A stretch of 34,540 bases of DNA from Pseudomonadota bacterium (lineage in GTDB: Bacteria > Pseudomonadota > Gammaproteobacteria > UBA5335), in NCBI GenBank assembly GCA_002862435.1, contig PKDC01000037.1, positions 1 through 34,540 on the forward strand, in the 5' to 3' direction. The translations under genes and the position numbers were made by a program. Below the pieces are notes generated by a model. It did not search any database and had not been told where the DNA came from. It worked only from the letters and a program-made list of their open reading frames with translations. Below are positions 16,251 to 24,874 of the stretch, piece by piece. Position 1 is the stretch's first letter. The number at the start of each line of letters is the position of its first letter.

Positions 16251-16601
16251 TCAGTCGTTGTAGCGGCCCCAGGACTTGTAGGTGGAAATGTATTTTTCAC
16301 CGTAATCGTTGCCGATTTCCTTGGACTTGTAGTAGGTGCGGCTCGAATAGGGGCTGTAGACTTCTTTGGTCTTTCCGAAAGCCCAATTGCTGGTGCTGTC
16401 GCCACTACCGTAAACGGTTTTGTCGACCTCATAGCCATATACCGAGTAGCTCGCGCCGAAGCCGAAGTCGAAGTTGCCCGTAAACGAAATCTGGCCGCTC
16501 ACATCGGACATCTCGGTTTCGTTCATTTCGACCATGGCGGCCTGGGAAGCCATGGGGGCGGCGGCCAACAGGCCCAGCACGGAGAGGGATTTCAGTTTCA
16601 T
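16251..16601 (-). CDS. Small secreted protein of unknown function (116 aa)
   Basis: I do not recognise a characterised family. The protein starts with a clear Sec signal peptide (MKLKSLSV, hydrophobic to about 18, cleavage near SQA-A at 21). The mature N-terminus reads MVEMNETEMSDVSGQ, resembling the short acidic E-M-S-D-V-S/T-G-Q motif that opens several small exported proteins in gammaproteobacteria (for example DUF6160-like proteins). The rest is rich in Gly, Ser, Tyr and Lys (about 14 tyrosines, FDFGFGASYSVYGY) and has no cysteine. This composition suits a beta-rich surface or fibre-forming protein, but that is inference. It is monocistronic, with its own terminator, a possible promoter and an AGGG ribosome site. 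Its codons are less GC-rich than its neighbours. Confidence 0.8.
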   Translation of the reverse strand: MKLKSLSVLGLLAAAPMASQAAMVEMNETEMSDVSGQISFTGNFDFGFGASYSVYGYEVDKTVYGSGDSTSNWAFGKTKEVYSPYSSRTYYKSKEIGNDYGEKYISTYKSWGRYND

Positions 16602-16682
16602 TGCGGATACCCTGTGGATTATGGGTTAACGATAAAGAGGGGTGAAGATGCCTTGCAGTACGATCATGCCGAAGGCGCGGAT

Positions 16683-16712
16683 AATATGGTGCGGGCAGAT
16701 GAAGAATTGCAA
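16683..16712 (-). promoter_or_regulatory. Possible promoter of the small secreted-protein gene; contents of the 16602-16912 gap
   Basis: On the minus strand, TTGCAA (16707-16712) and CATATT (16683-16688) are spaced 18 bases apart, each matching four of six consensus positions. They would give a leader of about 75 bases. The whole 311-base gap between this gene and the phosphofructokinase gene is AT-richer than its surroundings and holds no convincing gene. The region nearer 16800-16912 should contain the phosphofructokinase promoter, but I could not pick a clear one. Confidence 0.35.
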
Positions 16713-16912
16713 GCGGTGAGCGATCAATGGTTCGTGGTCGGCCTAATTGCGGCATAAGTCATTGAAAAATTCGTTAAAAACGGCCTGATTGTTGCCATTT
16801 TGAGACAGCGGTTCTGCAGGCGATTCCTATTTGTCGTAGTGGCCGCGCAGCGAGGCTTGTTTCAGAAATTCAAGGGTCTGGATTGAGAGGTCCGTACACC
16901 CCGGAGGACAGC

Positions 16913-17992
16913 ATGCATCTGCTCATCAACACCGGCGGCGGCGATGCGCCGGGACTCAACGCCGTAATCCGCGCCGTGACTCTGGGCGCGCTGAATCGGG
17001 GCTGGCGGGTGACGGGCATCCGTTATGGTTATGAAGGCTTGCGCAGTGGCGATCCCGATGGGCTGATCCCCCTGGATCGTGATCGGGTGCGCGGCATCGC
17101 CCACTTGGGCGGCACCATCCTGGGGGCCATCAACAAGGGCAATCCCTTCGAGTATCCGGTGCGCCGGGGCGAGGAGGTGGTGCTGACCGATGTCTCCGAG
17201 GAAGTGCTGGCCCGCTTTCGGGCGGTGGGTGGCGATGCCCTGATCGCCGTCGGCGGAGACGGTTCCTTGCGCATCGCCCAGCGGTTTTGCGATCTGGGCC
17301 TGCCGGTGGTGGGCGTGCCCAAGACCATCGACAACGACCTGGACGGGACCTTGTTCACCTTCGGCTTCGATACCGCCGTGTCGGTTGCGACCGAGGCCAT
17401 CGGGCGGCTGCACACCACGGCCGAATCGCACCGCCGGGTGATGGTGGTCGAGGTCATGGGTCGCGATGCCGGCTGGATTGCGTTGCATGCGGGCATCGCC
17501 GGTGGGGCGGATGTGATCTTGATCCCCGAGATTCCCTTCGACATTGGCACGGTGGCCGGCAAGATCCAGGCCCGCGAGGCCCAGGGGCGCGGCTTTTCCA
17601 TCGTGGTGGTGGCCGAAGGCGCCATGCCCCACGACGGCGATCGGGCGATTCGCGCGCACGAGGCGGGTCGCGATGTCCAGCTCGGAGGCATGGGCGCGCA
17701 AGTCGCCGAACAGATTCAGGCGCTGACCGGCAAGGAAACCCGCACCACGGTGCTGGGCCATATCCAGCGCGGCGGCACGCCCAGCGCCTTCGACCGCGTG
17801 CTGGCGCTGCGTTTTGGCGCGGCGGCGGTGCATCTGGTGGCGCAGGGCCTGTTCGGCCACATGGTGGGTTACCAGCCACCCGACATGGTGCCGGTGCCGA
17901 TCCGCGATGCTGTGGCCCGCTTGCGCCGCGTGCCCTTGGAGTCGGGCACCGTTCGCACGGCCCGGACGCTGGGGATTTGCCTCGGCGACTGA
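16913..17992 (+). CDS. 6-phosphofructokinase, group III (ATP/PPi mixed-type family)
   Basis: Phosphorylates fructose-6-phosphate to fructose-1,6-bisphosphate. The protein has 359 residues from an ATG with a GGAGGA ribosome site six bases upstream. The first motif GGGDAPGLNAVIRAV is at 8-22, the donor-binding motif GGDGS at 114-118, the catalytic motif PKTIDNDLDGT at 136-146 (Asp140 is the general base), and VEVMGRDAGW and GHIQRGGTPSAFDR follow. Gly117 corresponds to E. coli Gly104, usual in ATP users; PPi users have Asp there. Lys137 corresponds to position 124, where Lys is usual in PPi-type enzymes and Gly in E. coli PfkA. The enzyme therefore carries a mixed signature, and ATP is the more likely donor. 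It converges with the metallopeptidase gene, with four bases between their stops. Confidence 0.92.
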   Translation: MHLLINTGGGDAPGLNAVIRAVTLGALNRGWRVTGIRYGYEGLRSGDPDGLIPLDRDRVRGIAHLGGTILGAINKGNPFEYPVRRGEEVVLTDVSEEVLARFRAVGGDALIAVGGDGSLRIAQRFCDLGLPVVGVPKTIDNDLDGTLFTFGFDTAVSVATEAIGRLHTTAESHRRVMVVEVMGRDAGWIALHAGIAGGADVILIPEIPFDIGTVAGKIQAREAQGRGFSIVVVAEGAMPHDGDRAIRAHEAGRDVQLGGMGAQVAEQIQALTGKETRTTVLGHIQRGGTPSAFDRVLALRFGAAAVHLVAQGLFGHMVGYQPPDMVPVPIRDAVARLRRVPLESGTVRTARTLGICLGD

Positions 17993-17996
17993 GCTG

Positions 17997-18416
17997 TCAG
18001 TCGTCGGGCAGTACGACGGCCGCGAAACCTTGCCCGGTCCAGCGCCAGGCGCGCAGTTCAGGCGTACCGCCGGCCAGGCCCACGATCAGGCACAGCGCCT
18101 CGGGATAGGTCCATTCCCGCGCGTCCCGTGGTGAAGGAATCGGCGCCCCGTCCGGATGGGAGTGGTAGATCGCCGCCAGCGTTTCTTCCCGTGCTCGCAT
18201 CAGTTTGAACGCCGCGATCTGGGCGGCCGGGTCCATGGCATAGCGCTGCCGGGGGTCAGCGGCGCCGTTGCGGATGGGGTAATGGCTCACCGCACGGCCT
18301 GCGCGGGCGCCGATCAGGCCGCAAATCTCGCGCTCCGTCTGGGCGGCCGCCTCGGCGCACAGGGCCTGGCGCAGGGCGCGCCCGAAGCACGACAGGGGGG
18401 AAGTCAGATCACTCAC
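17997..18416 (-). CDS. M67 (JAMM/MPN+) family metallopeptidase
   Basis: Zinc-dependent isopeptidase-like protein of 139 residues. The full JAMM motif is present: Glu30 (in EREICGLIG), His85-Ser-His87-Pro, Ser95 and Asp98 in the spacing HxH-x7-S-x2-D. Bacterial members can cleave ubiquitin-like sulfur-carrier proteins of the MoaD/ThiS/CysO type from their C-terminal adducts; Mec+ of Mycobacterium is the known example. The chosen start is a GTG whose last two bases join the moeB stop (GTGA overlap). A longer frame starting at an ATG 57 bases upstream would run deeper into moeB and add unrelated residues. The partner activating enzyme is encoded directly upstream, but no carrier-protein gene is nearby. 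Confidence 0.88.
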   Translation of the reverse strand: MSDLTSPLSCFGRALRQALCAEAAAQTEREICGLIGARAGRAVSHYPIRNGAADPRQRYAMDPAAQIAAFKLMRAREETLAAIYHSHPDGAPIPSPRDAREWTYPEALCLIVGLAGGTPELRAWRWTGQGFAAVVLPDD

Positions 18417-19168
18417 TGCGCAACGCCGCACACCGGGCAGGCCGGATCGCGCCGCAGCCGCAGCGTGCGCCATTCCAGTGCCAGACCATCGAATACCAAC
18501 AGCCGTCCCACCAGCGGCTGGCCGATGCCGGTCAGGACCTTCAGGGTTTCCAGTGCCTGCAGGCTGCCGAGGATGCCCACCACCGGCGGCAGCACACCGT
18601 TCATGGCGCAGGTTTCGGCTGCCTCCGCGCTGTCCCGGTACAGACAGCGGTAACAGGGGCTGGCTGCGTCGCGCGGGTCGAACACCGACAACTGCCCATC
18701 GAAACGGATCGCCGCCGCGCTCACCAGCGGGATGCCCCGGGCGCGGCTGGCCGCATTGACGGCGAAGCGGGTGGCAAAATTGTCCGAACCATCCACCACG
18801 GCGTCGCAGCCGTCCAGGGCGGCAGCCAATGTGTCCGCGTCCATGCGGGCGGGCAGGGCGGTGATGCGTACTTCGGGGTTGAGCCGGCCCAGGTGTTCAC
18901 GGGCTGAATCCACCTTGCGCCGCCCGATGTCGGCCGTGGTATGCAGCAACTGGCGATGCAGGTTGCTCAGCTCCACGGCATCGGCGTCGGCGATGATCAG
19001 TTCCCCCACGCCGCTGGCGGCCAGATAGGGCGCGCAGGCCGAACCCAGCCCGCCGGCGCCCACCACCAGCACCCGGCTGGCGGCGAGGCGTTCCTGTCCG
19101 GCCAGGCCCAGCTCGGGCAGGCGCAGCTGGCGGCTGTAGCGGATCAGGGCGTCGCGGGACAAGGGCAT
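18413..19168 (-). CDS. moeB: MoeB/ThiF-type E1-like adenylyltransferase
   Basis: Activates the C-terminal glycine of a small sulfur-carrier protein (MoaD, ThiS or similar) by adenylation, for molybdopterin, thiamin or cysteine synthesis. It has 251 residues, as E. coli MoeB (249). GAGGLGS is at 37-43, the SNLHRQ motif at 68-73 and DGSDNFATRF follows. Two zinc-binding CxxC pairs are seen (CYRC and CPVC), and a conserved ETCAMNGVLPPVVG segment lies between them. A strong AAGGAG ribosome site sits seven bases before the ATG, 11 bases after prmC. No rhodanese domain is present. Placement after hemA-prfA-prmC is common in gammaproteobacteria. Overlap with the M67 peptidase suggests both act on the same carrier protein. 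Confidence 0.92.
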   Translation of the reverse strand: MPLSRDALIRYSRQLRLPELGLAGQERLAASRVLVVGAGGLGSACAPYLAASGVGELIIADADAVELSNLHRQLLHTTADIGRRKVDSAREHLGRLNPEVRITALPARMDADTLAAALDGCDAVVDGSDNFATRFAVNAASRARGIPLVSAAAIRFDGQLSVFDPRDAASPCYRCLYRDSAEAAETCAMNGVLPPVVGILGSLQALETLKVLTGIGQPLVGRLLVFDGLALEWRTLRLRRDPACPVCGVAQ

Positions 19169-19179
19169 GGGGTGCTCCT

Positions 19180-20019
19180 TCAGGGGTGGGGGCGTTGGCC
19201 CAGGCCGATGCGATCGTGGCCGGCGAAATCCTGGCGCCCCGTTACCGTGCGATAGCCGGCCGCAGTCAACAGATCCTGTACCGCCTGGCCTTGGTCCCAG
19301 CCGTGTTCCAGCAGCAGCCAACCCTCCGGCGCCAGACTGGCGGCAGCTTCGTGAATGATCCGGGCCAGATCTTCGAGGCCGGTGGGGCCCGCCACCAGCG
19401 CGCTGCGCGGTTCATGGCGCAAGGTCGGCAGGTGCGGGTCGTCCGCTGCGAGATAGGGCGGGTTGGCCACGATCAGATCGCAGCCTGCAGGGGCGAGCGG
19501 CGCGCACCAGTCAGCCTGTACGCAATGCACCCGCCCGGCGAGACCCAAGTGTTCGGCATTGGCGCGTGCGACGGCCAGGGCCGCTGCGCTGCGATCCACG
19601 GCCACGACCTGCCAATGGGGGCGCTCGGCCGCAAGCGCCAGCGCGATGGCGCCGCTGCCGGTCCCCAGGTCCGCCACCCGAGCCGCAGCCGGAACCGCCA
19701 AGGCAAGCGCCGTCTCCACCAGCAGCTCGGTTTCCGGGCGGGGAATCAGGGAGGCCGGACCCACCGCCAGCGTGAGGGCATGGAAGCCTGTTTGTCCCGT
19801 GAGGTAGGCCAAAGGCTCGCCGGTGAGGCGGCGGCTAGCCAGCGCGGCCAGTTGATCCCATTGCGCCACGGACAAGGGCGTCTCGGCATGGGACCACAGC
19901 CGGCTGCGCGGCCAGCCCAGCACATGGGCCAGCAGCCACTCGGCCTCCTGCGCGGCGGGGTCCGCGCTGTCGGGATTTTCCCTCAGCCGGGCGCGCAGGG
20001 CCCGCAGCGCTTGCCCCAC
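19180..20019 (-). CDS. prmC: Release factor glutamine methyltransferase
   Basis: N5-methylates the glutamine of the GGQ motif in release factors, using S-adenosylmethionine. From a GTG start the protein has 279 residues (E. coli PrmC 277). Its N-terminus, MGQALRALRARL, aligns with the short helical start of the E. coli protein. Upstream in-frame ATG codons would lie inside prfA and add sequence with no similarity. The methyltransferase motif DLGTGSGAIAL begins at 117 and the glutamine-binding catalytic motif NPPY is at 186-189. IPRPETELLVE at about 92-102 is also a family signature. The gene begins 10 bases after the stop of prfA, whose product is its substrate. No good Shine-Dalgarno sequence is visible, so expression may rely on coupling to prfA. 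Confidence 0.93.
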   Translation of the reverse strand: MGQALRALRARLRENPDSADPAAQEAEWLLAHVLGWPRSRLWSHAETPLSVAQWDQLAALASRRLTGEPLAYLTGQTGFHALTLAVGPASLIPRPETELLVETALALAVPAAARVADLGTGSGAIALALAAERPHWQVVAVDRSAAALAVARANAEHLGLAGRVHCVQADWCAPLAPAGCDLIVANPPYLAADDPHLPTLRHEPRSALVAGPTGLEDLARIIHEAAASLAPEGWLLLEHGWDQGQAVQDLLTAAGYRTVTGRQDFAGHDRIGLGQRPHP

Positions 20020-20029
20020 GCGGGGAGGG

Positions 20030-21118
20030 TCAGGCGCCCAGGGCGGCGAGTTGTTCGGACTGGTGGGCGTCTTGCAGGGCATTGAGCACTTCGTCCAGGT
20101 CGCCGTCCAGAATGGCTTCGAGCCGGTAGAGGGTGAGGTTGATGCGGTGGTCGGTGAGCCGACCCTGGGGATAATTATAGGTCCGGATACGTTCGGAGCG
20201 GTCCCCGCTGCCGACCAGCGCGCGGCGCTGCTCGGCGGTCTGTTGATGTTGCGTTTCACGCGCCTGGGCGAGCAGACGCGCCTTGAGCAGGGACAGGGCC
20301 TTGGCGCGGTTCTTGTGCTGGGAGCGCTCGTCCTGGCATTCCACCACGATGCCGCTGGGCAGGTGGGTGAAGCGCACCGCCGAGTCGGTCTTGTTCACAT
20401 GCTGGCCTCCTGCCCCGGAGGCGCGGAAGGTATCGATGCGCAAATCGGCGGGATTGATGTCCAGGTCCGCGACGGCTTCCACCTCGGGCAAGACGGCCAC
20501 GGTGCAGGCCGAGGTGTGGATCCGGCCCTGGGATTCAGTGGCCGGGATGCGTTGCACGCGGTGGGCGCCCGATTCGAACTTCAGGCACGAGTAGACGCCT
20601 TCGCCGATGAGACGGGAGATGATTTCCTTGAAGCCGCCGTGCTCCCCCTCGCTCTGACTGATGATTTCCACCTGCCAGCCGCGGCGCTCGGCGTAGCGGC
20701 TGTACATGCGGAACAGATCGCCGGCGAACAGGGCGGCTTCGTCACCGCCGGTGCCGGCGCGGATTTCCAGGAACACGTTGCTGGCATCAAAAGGGTCTGG
20801 CGGCAGCAGCAGGCGCTGGAGTTGCTGCTTGAGTTCGATGAGTTCGGCCTGGGCGGCCTGCGCTTCTTCCATGGCCAGGGCACGCAGGGCGGGCTCCGGG
20901 TCCTGGCGCAGCTCATCGGCTTCGGCAAGGCGCTGTTCGGCGGCCTCGCAGGCATGAAAGGTCGCCACCAGATCCTCCAGCCGGGCATATTCCCGGCTCA
21001 GGGCGCGGAACTGGGCGGCGTTGGCCAGCACCGCGGGTTCGGCCAGCAGCGCGGCGACTTCCCGGTGACGGTCGCGCAGTCGTTCCAGCTCGGCGGCAAG
21101 GCCGGGGGTGATGTTCAT
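20030..21118 (-). CDS. prfA: Peptide chain release factor 1
   Basis: Recognises UAA and UAG stop codons in the ribosomal A site and triggers peptide release. It has 362 residues (E. coli 360). The stop-recognition tripeptide PAT lies at 192-194 in [19 protein letters not shown], as expected for RF1 and not RF2. The catalytic GGQ is at 237-239 in [16 protein letters not shown]; its glutamine is the target of PrmC. The ATG overlaps the hemA stop in an ATGA junction, indicating translational coupling. The order hemA-prfA-prmC is widely conserved in gammaproteobacteria. No frameshift is present; that device is known for prfB and not expected here. Confidence 0.98.
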   Translation of the reverse strand: MNITPGLAAELERLRDRHREVAALLAEPAVLANAAQFRALSREYARLEDLVATFHACEAAEQRLAEADELRQDPEPALRALAMEEAQAAQAELIELKQQLQRLLLPPDPFDASNVFLEIRAGTGGDEAALFAGDLFRMYSRYAERRGWQVEIISQSEGEHGGFKEIISRLIGEGVYSCLKFESGAHRVQRIPATESQGRIHTSACTVAVLPEVEAVADLDINPADLRIDTFRASGAGGQHVNKTDSAVRFTHLPSGIVVECQDERSQHKNRAKALSLLKARLLAQARETQHQQTAEQRRALVGSGDRSERIRTYNYPQGRLTDHRINLTLYRLEAILDGDLDEVLNALQDAHQSEQLAALGA

Positions 21119-22371
21119 GGTTCCGGTTCATCCAGATCGAACAGGCGCCGGGCGTCGTCGATCAGGTCCTGCTGGGACTGATGGATGGCTTCCCGCAGCC
21201 GGTGGGTCGGTGTGTGCAGCAGGCGATTGGTGAGCGCGCGGGAAAAATCCTCCAGCACCCGCTCGGGGTCCTCGCCGCGCTCAATGCGTTCATGGGCCTG
21301 CGCCAGCGCGATGAGGCGGGTCTGTTCGCCGCGCTCGCGCAATTGCTGCAACAGACGGCGGCGGTCATGATCGCGCAACCAGCGTGTGAACCGCGCCGCT
21401 TCCTCCTCGACGATTTCCTCCGCCAGCGCGGCCTGTGTCAAGCGCGCCTGGCGGTTGGTCTGGCTCTCCGCAGTCAGGTCATCCAGCGTATATAAAAAGA
21501 CATCATCGAGCTGGCTGATGTTGGGGTCGATGTCGCGCGGCAGGCCCAGATCGACCATCAGCATGGGACGGTGCTTGCGCCGGCGCAGGGCAGCGCGGAC
21601 TGCCGGCAGGTGAATCAGGGGTTCCGGGCTGGCGGTGCAGGCGATCAGGATGTCCGCTTCGCTGAGATGAGCGTCCAGATCGGTCAGGCCGATGCCGAAG
21701 CCTTGCACGCCCTGGGCGATGGAGAGGGCGCGCGTGGGGCTACGGTTGGCGATGATGATGCGGCCCATGCCTTGCGTATGCAGATGGCGGGCGCAGAGCG
21801 CGATCATCTGGCCGGCGCCCACCAACAGCGCCGTGTGTTCGGCAAAATTGCTGAAAATGCGCCGCGAGAGGTCGACCGCGATGGAGGCCACGGAAACCGG
21901 CTGGGCACCGATGCGGGTATCGGTACGCACCCGCTTGGCGGTGGCGAAACCGCAGGCGAACAGTTGATTCAAGCCGTGCCCGACGTGGCCGTTTTCCCGG
22001 GCGGTCGCGTAGGCCTGCTTGAGTTGGCCGAGGATCTGGGCCTCGCCCACGACCATCGAGTCCAATCCCGCCGCCACGCGCAGCAGATGGCGCACGGCGC
22101 CTTCCTCGCGAAATTGGTACAGGCAGGGTGCCAGCTCGTGGCGCGGCATGCGCCGATCCCGGCTCAGCCAGTCGAGTACACCCGTATCGTCCGGGGCCTG
22201 GAAGTAGAATTCGGTGCGGTTGCAGGTGGACAGCAGGACAGCTTCTTCAACGCGGGTGTGCCGACGCAGATCAGCCAGCGCCCGTGGCAGGTCATCGGCT
22301 GCGTAGGCGATACGTTCACGCACCGGCACAGGGGCCGTGGTGTGGTTGAGTCCAGCGCTGAAGAGGGGCAT
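21115..22371 (-). CDS. hemA: Glutamyl-tRNA reductase
   Basis: Reduces Glu-tRNA(Glu) with NADPH to glutamate-1-semialdehyde, the first committed step of C5 haem synthesis. From ATG 22371 the protein has 418 residues, the same as E. coli HemA. The frame extends about 20 codons further, into the divergent promoter region, without similarity. The nucleophilic cysteine is Cys50 in [26 protein letters not shown] follows near residues 97-111, then a nucleotide-binding LLVGAGQM segment, and a C-terminal dimerisation helix. The stop overlaps the prfA start. The gene is divergent from the lipoprotein-lolB operon, as in many gammaproteobacteria. The ribosome site is weak. Confidence 0.97.
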   Translation of the reverse strand: MPLFSAGLNHTTAPVPVRERIAYAADDLPRALADLRRHTRVEEAVLLSTCNRTEFYFQAPDDTGVLDWLSRDRRMPRHELAPCLYQFREEGAVRHLLRVAAGLDSMVVGEAQILGQLKQAYATARENGHVGHGLNQLFACGFATAKRVRTDTRIGAQPVSVASIAVDLSRRIFSNFAEHTALLVGAGQMIALCARHLHTQGMGRIIIANRSPTRALSIAQGVQGFGIGLTDLDAHLSEADILIACTASPEPLIHLPAVRAALRRRKHRPMLMVDLGLPRDIDPNISQLDDVFLYTLDDLTAESQTNRQARLTQAALAEEIVEEEAARFTRWLRDHDRRRLLQQLRERGEQTRLIALAQAHERIERGEDPERVLEDFSRALTNRLLHTPTHRLREAIHQSQQDLIDDARRLFDLDEPEP

Positions 22372-22401
22372 TGCCGGGGAGCTAGGCGAACGAGAGCTGC
22401 G

Positions 22402-22431
22402 ATTCTGCGTCAAACGGGAAGCAGAAGACAA
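22402..22431 (-). promoter_or_regulatory. Predicted hemA promoter
   Basis: On the minus strand, TTGTCT (22426-22431) and CAGAAT (22402-22407) are 18 bases apart, each with four consensus matches. Transcription would start about 25 bases before the hemA ATG. On the plus strand, TATATT at 22468-22473 is a candidate -10 for the divergent lipoprotein operon, but no good -35 partner is seen. Confidence 0.35.
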
Positions 22432-22515
22432 GGACAGGGCAAGTGGCCAAGCGCCAGTGCCCCGCGCTATATTGGATCGCTTTTTTTCAACCCATGGGCA
22501 TGAGGCGGCATTTTT

Positions 22516-24225
22516 GTGAGATCTTCACGCTGGCCCCGCTATCTGGGGATTGCCCTGTTACCCCTGCTTTCCGCTTGCGCCTTCAAGGCGCATCGCCCTT
22601 CCGCGCCCGTGGCTGCACCCGTGCCGGTGTCTGATCTGGCTGAGCAGAGCCCCACTTACTGGGCGCTGATGGGAGAGCAGGCCCTGCGCGCCCGCGACCC
22701 GGTGCGTGCTGCCCAGGCGTATGCGCGCGCGGCGCAGCTTACGGATGATGTGGATCTGGTGCGCCGCGGGGCCGAGGCCGCGCTGGCGGCAGGCGATGCC
22801 GCATTGGCCGCGCAGCTTGCGGCGCGTTGGGGCATCCTGGACCCGGCGGCGCTGGAGCCGCGTCAGATCCAGTTCGGACTGGCGTTGAACGCGGGCGACC
22901 TGCCCCGGGCCGGCGCAATCCTGGCCGAGTTGGTGGCCATGCATCCGGATGGGGAGGCCGAGGCCTTGGCCGATCTCCCGGCCGTACTTGCGGGGGAGAT
23001 CAAGGGTCACCCCGAGCGTTTGGCTCTGCTGGATCCCTTGGCTGAACGCTACGCCGGCTGGGCGGAATTCCACTATGCCCGCGCGCGACTGGCGCTGTTG
23101 GCTGGGGATATTCCCCAGGCCCGGGCCGCCGTGGAGCGGGCGCGCAAATTGGCCCCTGATTGGTATCGGGTGCAGGCCTTGGCGGCCCAGATTCAGATCC
23201 AGCAGGGGAATGCCGAGGGCGGGCTCGCCCAGTTGCGGGCACTGGTGCGCAAACATGGCGATGATCAGGGTCTGCGGCTCGATGAGGCGCGGTTGTTGTT
23301 GCAGCTGGGGCGACTGGATGAGGCCACCCGTGCTTTTGAGCAATTGCTGCAGGTGGCCCCCGATCAGCCCGAGGCGCTCTATGCGCTGGGACTGCTCAAG
23401 TTGGAGGCAGGTGACGACGAAGCCGCCTTTGACTATCTGACCCGCCTGGCCACCAGTGGCGCACACCAACTGGATGCCTATTACTATCTCGGGATGCTGG
23501 AGCGTCGGCGCGGCCGGCCGCAGAACGCCCTGCAGTGGCTGTCCCAGGTGAACAGCGGCGAGCATGTGATCCAGGCCCAGCTGCTGATTGCCGAGACCCT
23601 GGGCGATCTGGGACGGATGGAAGCCGGGCGCGCCCATCTGAGCCAGTTGCGTGCCCGCAATCCTTCCCTGGCGCCTGCGCTGTATCAGGGCGAGGGGGAA
23701 TGGCTGTACCGGGCGGGTGTGGCGGATCAGTCCGTTGCGATCTTTGGCGAGGCACTGGCGCGCTACCCGGATAACCGGGATTTTCGCTACTGGCGTTCGC
23801 TGGCCGCAGAGCAGGCGGGCAATCTGGCCTTGGCCGAGGCCGATTTGCGCACTCTCCTCAAAACCCGTCCCGAAGATGGTCTGGTCCTCAATGCGTTGGG
23901 ATATTTCCTTGCAGTGCATACCGATCGTTTGCAGGAAGCCCAGGACTTGATCCGGCGCGCCCTGGCCATGAATCCGGATAATCCGGCGATCCTGGATAGC
24001 CTGGGTTGGGTGTATTTCCGTCAAGGCGATCTGGAAGCGGCGGATCGCTATCTCGTGCAGGCCTATGAGCAGCTGAGCGATCCGGAGGTGGCGGCTCATC
24101 TGGGTGAGTTGCGCTGGCGCCAGGGGCGGCGCGGCGAAGCGCGCGAGATCTGGGGCAAGGCTCACAGTGCTTTCCCGGATCATCCGGTATTGCGCCAGAC
24201 CCTGCGCCGCTACGGCCAGGAATGA
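22516..24225 (+). CDS. TPR-repeat lipoprotein
   Basis: Predicted lipoprotein of 569 residues, starting at GTG with a GAGG ribosome site about ten bases before. The lipobox LLSAC puts the lipidated cysteine at 21. The rest is almost entirely tetratricopeptide-type helical repeats, with alternating pairs such as ALRARDPVRAAQAYARAAQL, DEATRAFEQLLQVAPDQPEALYALG, and the C-terminal pair NPDNPAILDSLGWVYFRQGDLEAADRYL. Proteins of this kind occupy the same place before lolB in Pseudomonas (PA4667 type). TPR arrays are protein-binding scaffolds, so an outer-membrane assembly role is plausible but not shown. Its stop overlaps the lolB start (ATGA), making it the first gene of the lolB-ispE run. Confidence 0.9.
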   Translation: MRSSRWPRYLGIALLPLLSACAFKAHRPSAPVAAPVPVSDLAEQSPTYWALMGEQALRARDPVRAAQAYARAAQLTDDVDLVRRGAEAALAAGDAALAAQLAARWGILDPAALEPRQIQFGLALNAGDLPRAGAILAELVAMHPDGEAEALADLPAVLAGEIKGHPERLALLDPLAERYAGWAEFHYARARLALLAGDIPQARAAVERARKLAPDWYRVQALAAQIQIQQGNAEGGLAQLRALVRKHGDDQGLRLDEARLLLQLGRLDEATRAFEQLLQVAPDQPEALYALGLLKLEAGDDEAAFDYLTRLATSGAHQLDAYYYLGMLERRRGRPQNALQWLSQVNSGEHVIQAQLLIAETLGDLGRMEAGRAHLSQLRARNPSLAPALYQGEGEWLYRAGVADQSVAIFGEALARYPDNRDFRYWRSLAAEQAGNLALAEADLRTLLKTRPEDGLVLNALGYFLAVHTDRLQEAQDLIRRALAMNPDNPAILDSLGWVYFRQGDLEAADRYLVQAYEQLSDPEVAAHLGELRWRQGRRGEAREIWGKAHSAFPDHPVLRQTLRRYGQE

Positions 24226-24863
24226 GCGGGTTGAGGCCAGGGCTTGGGCCATGGATCGGCACAGCGGTGCTTTTCCTCACGGCTTGCGCTCCCTTTCGCC
24301 CCGCGCCGCCCGCCGCACCGCAGATGTCCGAGGAATCAGGCTCGGCACTGCGTTGCGTGGATCAGTGGGCGTTGCAGGGTCGGATGGCATTTCGATCGCC
24401 CGAGCAATCGGGCAGCGCCCGGCTATCCTGGCAGCAGCGCGAGGAACGCTACCGCTTGTCGGTGGACGGCCCACTGGGCGTGGGCGGAATGCGCATCGAG
24501 GGTGATGATGCGCAGGTTCAGGTCGAATCCCGTGGCGAACGCCGGGTTTATTCGTCAGCGCCGGAGGCCGTGCTAGCGGCGGCGTTGGGTTATGAGCTGC
24601 CGGTGCGCGCGCTACGCTACTGGGTATTGGGTCTGTCTGACCCGCAGGGCGGCCGTGCAGTCTGGGGTGTTGCTCCGGGCGCAGCAGTGCCGAGCTTGCA
24701 GCAGGCCGGCTGGACCGTGCGTTATGAGGCCCGTGAGGCGCGGGTGGCTGAAGTGCCCCTGCCGACGCGGCTCACCCTGGATCGGGGCGATCTGAGCCTG
24801 CGTTTGCTGGTGGAGCATTGGGATGTGGACCCCGCCCGCCTGTGCCCGGCGCCCTTGCCGTGA
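24222..24863 (+). CDS. lolB: Outer-membrane lipoprotein receptor LolB
   Basis: Receives lipoproteins from the periplasmic carrier LolA and inserts them in the outer membrane; it is itself a lipoprotein. The protein has 213 residues. The lipobox FLTAC gives the lipidated Cys22. The mature part shows the LolB pattern: W-A-L-Q-G-R-M-A-F near 49-57, ARLSWQQREERYRLSVDGPLG with the exposed hydrophobic loop just after (LGVGGMRIEGD), LRYWVLGL and W-x-V-x-Y-E later. Its start overlaps the TPR gene stop and its stop touches the next gene, consistent with the lolB-ispE-prs order of many gammaproteobacteria. Identity with E. coli LolB is low, as is normal, and context supports the call. Confidence 0.9.
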   Translation: MSGLRPGLGPWIGTAVLFLTACAPFRPAPPAAPQMSEESGSALRCVDQWALQGRMAFRSPEQSGSARLSWQQREERYRLSVDGPLGVGGMRIEGDDAQVQVESRGERRVYSSAPEAVLAAALGYELPVRALRYWVLGLSDPQGGRAVWGVAPGAAVPSLQQAGWTVRYEAREARVAEVPLPTRLTLDRGDLSLRLLVEHWDVDPARLCPAPLP

Positions 24864-24874
24864 ACGCCGCGCAC

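Noticed and set aside
22558..24252. A 564-codon open frame on the minus strand opposite the TPR lipoprotein gene
   Set aside because: It is the mirror image of the repeat-rich gene. The plus-strand frame has a lipobox, TPR pattern and an ATGA overlap with lolB.
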